A stretch of 13,106 bases of DNA from Isotricha intestinalis. Taxonomy: Eukaryota; Ciliophora; Litostomatea; Vestibuliferida; Isotrichidae. A program made the position numbers and the translations under genes. This document shows, one piece after another, positions 6,172 through 13,106 of this stretch. Position 1 is the first letter of the stretch; the number at the start of each line of letters is the position of its first letter. Under the pieces are notes generated by a model. That model ran no database searches. It had not been told where the DNA came from and saw only the letters and a program-made list of their open reading frames with translations. The stretch spans positions 1 through 13,106 of the forward strand of contig JAJJLU010004430.1 of assembly GCA_023807065.1 (NCBI GenBank), read 5' to 3'.

Positions 6172-9069
6172 ATGAGCGCCGAAAACAAATTAATTTCAGG
6201 AGTGGATTTTTCTTTAAAACAAATTAAAAAACGATTAATTAAAATGAAAATTCCTTTTAATCCTTCTATAAGAGATAAAACTTATTACATTAATAAATAT
6301 AATGAAGCAATAAAAGATGAAAATAATATTAAATTAATTAAAGAAGAAATAAATTTAGATAATATAATGAGGATAAATAATTTGAGAAGAATTTATGATA
6401 AATCAAATAATCAAAGTTATAATAATCCTTATGAATATCAAAAAGAAAATGAAAAAGAACATACAATGACTAATTTAAATCCTTTTATTAATTTCTCAGA
6501 AAATGAACAATTAAATGAAACTAAAAATTTAATTCCTTTTTCACCTGAAATTAAAAAAACAGATTCAAAAAAATCACATAAGAAAAGTACTATTAGAATA
6601 GATAATTTAACTGAAATAAAATTAATAAAAGAACCAAGTGAATTCAGTTTAAATTATTTAAGTGAAAAAAATGAAGATAATGGAAATGAAATAAAACAAT
6701 ATGCTCAATCATCTAAAATTTCAAGAGTTTTCAGAGAAGAAAATAATGAGGGAAATATTATAAATTTAAGACCTATAAAAATAAGAGATAGTCTTGATTA
6801 TAATCATCAAAAAATTAATCATAGTTTTTTTCACTATAATAAACAAAATGAGCTAAATGAAAAAAATAAAAGAAAAACTATGAATATTCCTTTAAATATA
6901 ACTTATAATTCATCTGAAAAGAAAAATATAGAAAATAAAAAATTTTCTGTTCCTAATCATTTTAATTTAAGAAATGCTAATCAAAATAGTCTTGAAAATA
7001 ATAATTATAAAATTATAGAGTATACTTTTAAAAAAGAAAATGATATATTTCCAAAAGATAATAAAAATAAAAATAATATTGTAAATCATAATATTGTTAA
7101 TTTTCAAAAATCAAAAGTTGAAAAAAGAAGCATAAGTGACAATAATTTTAGAAGACTTACAATTTCATCTCCTTATGAAATTAATAATAATAATTGTGGA
7201 AATAATGAAGAACAAATTAATTTATCTTTTCATAAAGATCATTTAAAACCTATAAAACAAAAAAAAGTTCATTTTTCTGATGAAGCCGTAAATAGATCTT
7301 ATACTAATACAAATGATATTAAATTAAAAAAACCAAGAAAAAGTAATTTAATTAAACATAGGAATTCATATGATAATATAAATATGTTTAATTTAAATAA
7401 TCTTAACCAACAAAACAATTTTCAAATTTATGAAACATTAATTAATGATTCAAGGAATAAAAAAAAATATTTAAATTCTTATAAAGACAATAATGAAGAA
7501 GAATCAACTTGTAATTCAAGTTCTAATAATTCTTCAAATAAAAATCAAAATAAAGTTTTAAAAAATTTTCCTTCCAGTTTACCTCTTTCTCCAATTAAAG
7601 AAATAAATAGTCAAAAGAAAGATTCAACAAATCAATCAATTAATGATAAAAACAACACAAATAACAATAATAGTTATCAAGGTGAATATTTTAATTTTGT
7701 GGAAAATATTAAAAATGGTTTAAAAGAAAAAGAAATTATTAATGATCATGAACGAAATAATAAAACATTTAATAATTATATTAATAATAATAATAATCTT
7801 TCTAATCACTTTAAACAATCTTTAATTTATGATAAAATGAATGAAAATAATACTTTTTATAATGAATTAGAAAGAGAAAATTTATCTCCAATAAATAATA
7901 ATATGAATAATACATCAATGAATTATGATATCTTTCAAAAAGATTTTTCTAATCTTCAAAACCAATTAAATAGAACTCAACCTATATTAGATGAAATAAA
8001 TACATCATCAAATCAAATTTATTTAAACATGAATAATTCATATGATAATAATATTAATTTTCAAAACTTTAATAATGAAAATAGAAGAAGAACTTTTGAC
8101 AACAGAAAATCTTTTATTAAATGGAATGAATTAATATCAAATAATAACTTAAATATAATGAATAACAATAATAATCAAAAATATATAAATAATAATAATT
8201 ATCCAAATAATAATAATAACATTAAAAGAAATAATAATAGTCAAAGCATGATAAATAATAATGATATTCAAAACTTTATGAATAATAATAATAATTTTGA
8301 AAATGAGAATGAAAACTATGAAAATAAAAATAATTATATAAAATATAATTATGTAAAAAATATTAATCCACGTTATAATAAACCTCAATCAATTTATAAT
8401 AATGGTCCATCACATTTAATTTTAAATAATGAAGAACAAAATTATAATTGTGATATAACTTATTCTCTTCTTATAGGAGGATTTTCAATTGGAGCTATTT
8501 GTTTATGTTATTATTATTGTTTAAAAAATCATATTTTTTTCAATAGAAATGAAAATTCTTTTCCAAATGATGAAATGTCGTTTAATGATTTTTTAGAATT
8601 TATTTTCTCTCCTTTTAAAGCTTTATATATTGTTATTACAAATCCTAAAAAATATATTTTCGATAATTTTATTGTATTGAGCAAAAATATTATTAAAATT
8701 TTATTTTGGGATTATTTAAAAGTAACTCTTGGAATTTTTATTATTTCTTCAGTTTCTTATTCATTATATTATAAATACAAAGAAAATTGTTTAATTGAAA
8801 AAACTTTTGATGATATTAAAATTGAATTAAAAAAAATCTATGAAAATAATTGTTCAAATGAACAAGTGGAAAATAGTTTTGAAAATGGATTATCTGAAAT
8901 TGAAATTGCTAAAAAATATCATGAAAGATTTAATTTAAGTTATGAAGCTTTTTTATTAAAAATATTACCTAAATTAAGAATTAAAAGAAAAAAAGATTTT
9001 AAAATCAAATATTTTGAAAATATAATAAATGGAAGGAAACAACTTATTTGGCAATGGAATCCGTATTAA
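6172..9069 (+). CDS. LEM-domain / MAN1 (Src1/Heh)-like inner nuclear membrane protein
   Basis: This 965-residue protein has a LEM/HeH-like helix pair at 12-47 (FSLKQIKKRLIKMKIPFNP, then SIRDKTYYINKY), matching the LEM pattern P-x-x-I-x-x-x-T-x-x-Y. A roughly 700-residue hydrophilic linker follows (60-760), Asn/Lys-rich with dense basic patches that could serve nuclear import. Two TM segments lie at about 764-786 (YSLLIGGFSIGAICLCYYYC) and 850-868 (VTLGIFIISSVSYSLYY), and a C-terminal winged-helix/MSC-like domain of about 95 residues ends LIWQWNPY, resembling the WxW end of MAN1/Src1 proteins. The family tethers chromatin to the inner nuclear membrane and, in fungi and animals, recruits ESCRT (CHMP7) for envelope sealing. 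The start ATG is in a good A-rich context (ACAAAAATGAG). The domain order supports the call; sequence similarity is weak outside the LEM and terminal parts. Confidence 0.72.
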   Translation: MSAENKLISGVDFSLKQIKKRLIKMKIPFNPSIRDKTYYINKYNEAIKDENNIKLIKEEINLDNIMRINNLRRIYDKSNNQSYNNPYEYQKENEKEHTMTNLNPFINFSENEQLNETKNLIPFSPEIKKTDSKKSHKKSTIRIDNLTEIKLIKEPSEFSLNYLSEKNEDNGNEIKQYAQSSKISRVFREENNEGNIINLRPIKIRDSLDYNHQKINHSFFHYNKQNELNEKNKRKTMNIPLNITYNSSEKKNIENKKFSVPNHFNLRNANQNSLENNNYKIIEYTFKKENDIFPKDNKNKNNIVNHNIVNFQKSKVEKRSISDNNFRRLTISSPYEINNNNCGNNEEQINLSFHKDHLKPIKQKKVHFSDEAVNRSYTNTNDIKLKKPRKSNLIKHRNSYDNINMFNLNNLNQQNNFQIYETLINDSRNKKKYLNSYKDNNEEESTCNSSSNNSSNKNQNKVLKNFPSSLPLSPIKEINSQKKDSTNQSINDKNNTNNNNSYQGEYFNFVENIKNGLKEKEIINDHERNNKTFNNYINNNNNLSNHFKQSLIYDKMNENNTFYNELERENLSPINNNMNNTSMNYDIFQKDFSNLQNQLNRTQPILDEINTSSNQIYLNMNNSYDNNINFQNFNNENRRRTFDNRKSFIKWNELISNNNLNIMNNNNNQKYINNNNYPNNNNNIKRNNNSQSMINNNDIQNFMNNNNNFENENENYENKNNYIKYNYVKNINPRYNKPQSIYNNGPSHLILNNEEQNYNCDITYSLLIGGFSIGAICLCYYYCLKNHIFFNRNENSFPNDEMSFNDFLEFIFSPFKALYIVITNPKKYIFDNFIVLSKNIIKILFWDYLKVTLGIFIISSVSYSLYYKYKENCLIEKTFDDIKIELKKIYENNCSNEQVENSFENGLSEIEIAKKYHERFNLSYEAFLLKILPKLRIKRKKDFKIKYFENIINGRKQLIWQWNPY
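8140..8340 (+). repeat. Asn-codon low-complexity tract (AAT/AAC) in the LEM/MAN1-like gene
   Basis: About 200 bp consist mainly of AAT with scattered AAC, giving several runs of 3-5 Asn broken by Ile, Met, Gln, Lys or Glu. The interruptions and mixed codons suggest an old, degenerated triplet expansion, within a linker that needs no fixed fold. Confidence 0.7.
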
Positions 9070-9762
9070 GAAAAAATTAAATGAAAACAATGTAAATTTT
9101 AATATAACTTTTTTTTATTTAATCTATTAAATAATATATTATTAACCCTTATAAATAACTCAACAAAATTATCAAATAAAAAATCATTAAATATTAAAAG
9201 TAGTTCTTAAAAGAAAAAATTTTTAGGAAAATGATAAATGATATAAGATTTATCAAACAAATTTCAATCTAATAATTAGAAGAGCTTTTGTATCAAAAGA
9301 AATTTAAATGAATTCATAAATTAAGTAATAAATATAAAATATATATTAAAGTAGGACAAGAAAGACATTCTTTAGTAATAATTTGTAATAAAGATTTTCT
9401 ATAATAATTAAATAATACTTTTGCAAAAAAAGAGATTCATAATATATAAATTATTAAAAATTCAAATAATTATGTTATTGTTTTTCTTTGTTTAAAAAAA
9501 AATGATTGATTATTATAAATATGATGATATTAAAATAAGGATATTAATGCCACTTTTAATTATAAAAAAAATCATTTTAAATCAAGTTTGTAATTTAATT
9601 TTAGTTAGAATATAAATAATATAATTTTATATGATAGTATTATTTTAAAACAAATGTAATTTATTTGAATATATTTTTTTCATTGATTTTTATTTATTTT
9701 TTTAAATTAAAATAATTATTAATTTTATAATAAAGTATTTAAATGATATACAAAGTAATTTT
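9070..9762. other. Convergent intergenic region, no gene supported
   Basis: About 690 bp lie between the 3' ends of the LEM/MAN1-like gene (plus) and the RNF213-like gene (minus), making it by far the longest spacer in the window. All six frames are heavily interrupted. One plus-strand frame from ATG 9231 shows coding-like stretches (for example KYKIYIKVGQERHSLVIICN) between stop codons, which might be a decayed gene but is no better than chance to my eye. No RNA gene, repeat array or mobile-element end is visible. Confidence 0.6.
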
Positions 9763-12700
9763 TTAATATAATTTCTTTCTTTTACGAGGTTTTTTCTCTT
9801 TCTTTTCTTCTTCATTTCTAAATTGTTCTTCTCCATCATTATCTTTTTTCTCTTCTTCTTTTTCTTCAAATTCTTTTTTATCTCCTAATAATTCTTTATC
9901 TCCTCCTAGAATATCATAAAATTTAATAGATTGATTAACATTAACTTTAAATGTATAAATCATATTTTTGAATTCAATATTAAATTTAGGGTCTTGAATT
10001 ATTTCTTTAGGCCAAAATTCTTCTTTTGTTTGAATAATATATAATAAATTATCATCATCTTTAATTTCATTATCTCCTCTTTTTCCACTTAATCTTCTTG
10101 AAATAAATCTTCTTACAATAGTAGCCAATAACATTTTATTAATTAATTTACCTTCATTTTTATTAAAGTAATTATCAATTTTTTCAATTTGTTCTCTTTC
10201 AATTTCTTTTTTATATTCTTCATTAACATTATCAACAATTTGATTATAACATAATAATTCAAAATATTCAAAAATAGAAATTAAAATATTTAATTAAAAA
10301 TCTTGATTATCTCTAAAGAAATCTTTACAATCTTCATTGATTTTAACAAAATCAGGTATTTTTTCAATAGTTTGATGAATAGAAGAATCATTTGGATAAT
10401 TTTCATTTTTTAAATAAAATATAAGTAATTGAAGAGAAAACATTAAACCATTATAATCAATTCTATTATTTTCAGTATATTCAAATAATATTTTTCTTTG
10501 AGCTTTTTCAAGTGGATTTTGTTTATATTTTTTAATAAAATCTTGAATAACAGTTGAATTTCCTCCTCTATAACCTTCAAAACCATAAGTAACAAATCTT
10601 TGAGAATTTTTAAATAATTTTTTTCCAGGTAAAATAATTTTACCAATTTCTTCTTCAATTAAATCAAAATCATATTGAATATTTTTATAATTAGAATAAT
10701 TAATTTTTACCTTTATCAAAGCAATTTCTTCTTGAAAAAACAGTGAAAATTTCATTAAAACTATTATATAAAGAAGTATCATTATCTAAATTTAAATTAA
10801 CTATTTCTGTATTTGTTGCATCTTGAGCATAAATTTCTTTTTTTAATTGGTCTTTAAAATAATGTAAAACTCCACTTTGACTGATATTTTCAATAATATT
10901 ATTTAAAAATGAATTTTGCCAATTAATAAATTTTTGATAAGCTGCTGCTAAATACATTCCATAAGAAACTTCTCCATCATCATTTAAAACAAAAGCAATT
11001 GGATCTGATTCTTTTATATATTTAATATCCATTTGTTGTCTATTATTATATTCTAATAAATATTTTTCTTTAATTTCTGGATTTTGTTGTTTTCTTTTTA
11101 AGAAATCACAAAATGAATACCATCCTCTTAAAAATTCTTTAAATTGTTTCACTAAAAGTTGATTATTTAATCTATCTAATTCATCTTTTATTTTTAATTC
11201 TTTTGCTTCTGCTCTTGTTTTTTTATATGTATATTGTTCTATCATTGAATTTACAAATGGATTTATTTTTATTAAATTTTGTAACACTTCTATTTCTCCA
11301 TTATCTTTTAAATAATTAGTTATTATAGGATATTTTTGTTCACTTTGAGGTATTAAATTTAATTCTTCTATTAATTGTTTTTTATTTGCATATTTTGGAA
11401 CCATGAAAAATCTAAAGAAAGGAAAATCATTTTCAGGATATAATGAAGGATCAATTGATTCTTGGATTATAATTCTTAATGATTTAATATTTATTTTATT
11501 TATTTCATTATTATAATTGATATAATTAGTTTTATAGTCTTTATATCCTTGAATTGAAGATTCTATAATTTCATTTATTTTATTTTCTACATTTTCTCTT
11601 ATTTCTTTTGTATTTGTTAAAGGACATAATTTTAAAGTATTTGATAGTTTAGGATAAATCATATTTAAAAATATTTGAATTTCATCTATTTCTTTTTCCT
11701 TTAAAGCATTTTCTAATAATTTATAAGAAGCAATCATAACTTCAAATGAATTTTTAAAACCTTCAGGAATTAATTGTTTAATTTTATTATCATCAATATA
11801 TCCTAACATTTTTCCAAAATAAAGAGAAGAATAATATAATAAAGAAAGTATTCTATAAGAAATTTGATTTAAATTTCTAATTTTTTTATCAGATAAACTA
11901 AAGAATTTTTGACTAACAGCTTTATATCCTTTATATTCTTCTTTATATTTTTCATAAACTTCATTTTTTAATTCTTCAATAGTTTTACATCTAAAAATAT
12001 GTTGTTTTCCATCAGAATGATTAACTAACCATTGATTATCATTAATCCATTTAACAATAAAATCCATTTGTTCTTTATTTTTAAAAATTCTTAAATGTCC
12101 TTCTCTATCAAAAGGAACATATTCAGTTCCTCCTATAATTTCATTACAATTTGAACATTTTGATTCTTCTTTTGGAAGACCACATCTTTCAATTATATAC
12201 CATTGTCCACATGAACATATATATGCTCCTTTATATTGGTCATTTTCTTTAAGAAGAAATTTTTCCATTTCTATTACTGAATTCACCCAATTATTTTCAT
12301 TTGATTCTCCTCCTGGAATGAAATTATTATTTATTGTATTTAATATTTTATCAGATATTAATTCTTTGTAATAATTACTTTTTTCGGAATTTAAACAATT
12401 CATAAATATCTTATATGTGAAAAATATCATTTCTAAATTTGATAATGTTATTTTTGATAAGTTTGGTAAAACTTTTTCTGTACATTGGGAACTATCATAA
12501 AATAATTTTAAAAAGGTTTTTGCTTCTTTTGTAATGTTAATTTTACTCAATATTGATAAAGCCCATGAAGAAAATTTATTAAATGAATCTTGATTATCTT
12601 CTATATAATTATCTTTATTTAAATTTGAAAATATTTTATTTACTGTCATATCAAAGAAAATGTCAATTCCATTATTTTGATTTATTAAATTTACATAATC

Positions 12701-13106
12701 TTCAATACTTACTTTAAATAATTTTTGACTTGCTTCTTGAAATTTATTCCAATTTTGTTTATATAAATCTATTTTATCAATTGGTAAAAGTAAATAATCA
12801 AAATTAGAAGTAGCTCTTTCTTCATTAAAATCAATCTCTCTAATATAATTAGTCATTTGAATTTTTTGAAAATCAAATGTTAAAAATTTATCATAATCTC
12901 CTAATTCATTTCTAATTAATTTCAAAATAAAATATTTAAGAACTTTTCTGAAATTATTTTTTTCAGGTCCTTCAAGAATTTTTATTATTCTTTCAATATT
13001 TCCTGCTTGTTGTAATTTCATTTGATCTGTTTCAATTTCAATAAATTTACTTAAATAAACTCTTATATATGCAACACTCATTAATAAAGCTAAATGAGGA
13101 TAAATA
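9763..13106 (-). CDS. RNF213-like E3 ubiquitin ligase, C-terminal part with RZ finger; frame interrupted (5' end outside window)
   Basis: Three collinear open segments: 13105-10742, 10710-10297 and 10293-9763, the last two in one frame separated by a single TAA. The frame is open through the right edge (YPHLALLMSVAYIR precedes and includes the ATG at 13081), so that ATG is internal. An RZ-type zinc finger lies at 12217-12130: Cys289, 291, 300, 309 and 312 (counted from that ATG), ending IIGG. About 800 codons follow, comparable to the roughly 700 after the RZ finger in vertebrate RNF213 and unlike ZNFX1, where it is near the end. Landmarks: SYGMYLAAAYQKFINWQNSF, YDFDLIEEEIGKIILPGKKL, LNILISIFEYFELL. 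The last 50 residues are a Glu/Lys tail. RNF213 is a giant AAA+ ATPase/E3 that ubiquitylates lipid- and pathogen-associated targets; the AAA and RING parts would be off-window. Pseudogene, sequencing error or unusual splicing could explain the breaks. Confidence 0.65.
10294..10296 (-). other. In-frame TAA inside RNF213-like coding sequence
   Basis: Coding-like sequence runs on in the same frame directly after this stop (RDNQDF, stop, LNILISIFEYFELLCYNQIV), continuing about 176 codons to TAA at 9763-9765. I found no GT..AG pair that removes it cleanly. A single-codon nonsense change (or base-call error) is the simplest reading. Confidence 0.6.
10711..10741 (-). other. Frame break in the RNF213-like gene: possible 31-nt intron or homopolymer indel
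   Basis: Upstream coding (…NSFNEIFT) and downstream coding (…NYSNYKNIQYDF) are one base out of register. Two explanations fit. First, a 31-nt GT..AG intron at 10741-10711 restores the frame exactly, though its donor GTTTTT and mixed base content differ from the clear intron at 5658. Second, one extra base in the A6 run at 10735-10740 (T6 on the coding strand); with five, the frame reads through as VFQEEIALIKVKINYS. I slightly favour the indel. Confidence 0.45.

Noticed and set aside
8140..8340. Repeat array resembling CRISPR or a minisatellite
   Set aside because: There are no unique spacers of fixed length; it is an in-frame degenerate AAT/AAC codon tract.
8149..8388. Minus-strand 79-codon ORF nearly all Ile
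   Set aside because: Reverse complement of the AAT (Asn) tract in the LEM gene; ATT on the other strand reads Ile.
9070..9762. tRNA, snRNA or mobile element in the long spacer
   Set aside because: No cloverleaf-like arms, pol III A/B boxes, terminal inverted repeats or transposase-like frame could be seen.
10294..10296. Reassigned code with TAA as Gln, which would remove the internal stop
   Set aside because: TAA follows the prenylation motif CCNKV of the Rab and the family-typical C-terminus WQWNPY of the LEM protein, and the tiny intron holds in-frame TAA/TAG, so TAA acts as stop.
10443..10658. Minus-strand 71-codon ORF
   Set aside because: Alternative-frame shadow of the RNF213-like segment that carries conserved-looking sequence.
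10700..10702. Euplotes-style +1 frameshift at a stop codon
   Set aside because: The known slippery context is AAA before TAA/TAG; here the codon is AAT, and the second break at 10294 needs no frame change.
13081..13083. ATG at 13081 as start of the RNF213-like gene
   Set aside because: The frame is open upstream to the window edge with protein-like sequence (YPHLALL), so it is an internal Met.

Overview
The window looks like nuclear DNA of a unicellular eukaryote with an extremely AT-rich, gene-dense genome. Evidence: a Rab-type GTPase, a PP2A B56-type subunit, a LEM/MAN1-like nuclear-membrane protein, an RNF213-like E3 ligase and an AGC kinase; a spliceosomal-type intron of only 27 nt; Asn runs coded by AAT/AAC in several unrelated proteins; and intergenic gaps as short as 50-97 bp. 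G+C is well under 25% by eye, in genes and spacers alike. Every gene end seen is TAA, and several are confirmed as true stops by conserved C-termini, so TAA is a stop here. The ultrashort intron, compactness and the kinase motif SFCGSPAYLSPE recall ciliates that keep TAA as stop (rumen entodiniomorphs would be one idea). Anaeramoebids, Entamoeba, dictyostelids and anaerobic fungi are not excluded; this assignment is inference.

Layout. 1-2486 (minus, runs off the left edge): Ubl-ankyrin-PH-AGC kinase. 2766-4457 (minus): divergent PP2A B56 regulatory subunit. 64 bp away and divergently transcribed, 4522-5187 (plus): Rab-like GTPase with a CC prenylation end. 5238-6074 (plus): orphan four-TM membrane protein with the 27-nt intron. 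6172-9069 (plus): LEM-domain/MAN1-like inner nuclear membrane protein with a roughly 700-residue Asn-rich linker. 9070-9762: about 690 bp without a supportable gene, between convergent genes. 9763-13106 (minus, runs off the right edge): C-terminal third or less of an RNF213-like E3 ligase with an RZ finger. Its reading frame is interrupted by a +1 shift near 10740 and an in-frame TAA at 10294-10296.

The genes do not form a pathway; this is an ordinary compact eukaryotic gene neighbourhood covering signalling (kinase, phosphatase subunit), trafficking (Rab), nuclear envelope (LEM/MAN1) and ubiquitylation or innate-defence-like functions (RNF213-like). I found no CRISPR array, mobile element, rRNA or tRNA. 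The most notable points are the four-module kinase architecture, the remodelled RZ finger and broken frame of the RNF213-like gene, the altered LxxIxE pocket of the B56 protein, and the ultrashort intron.
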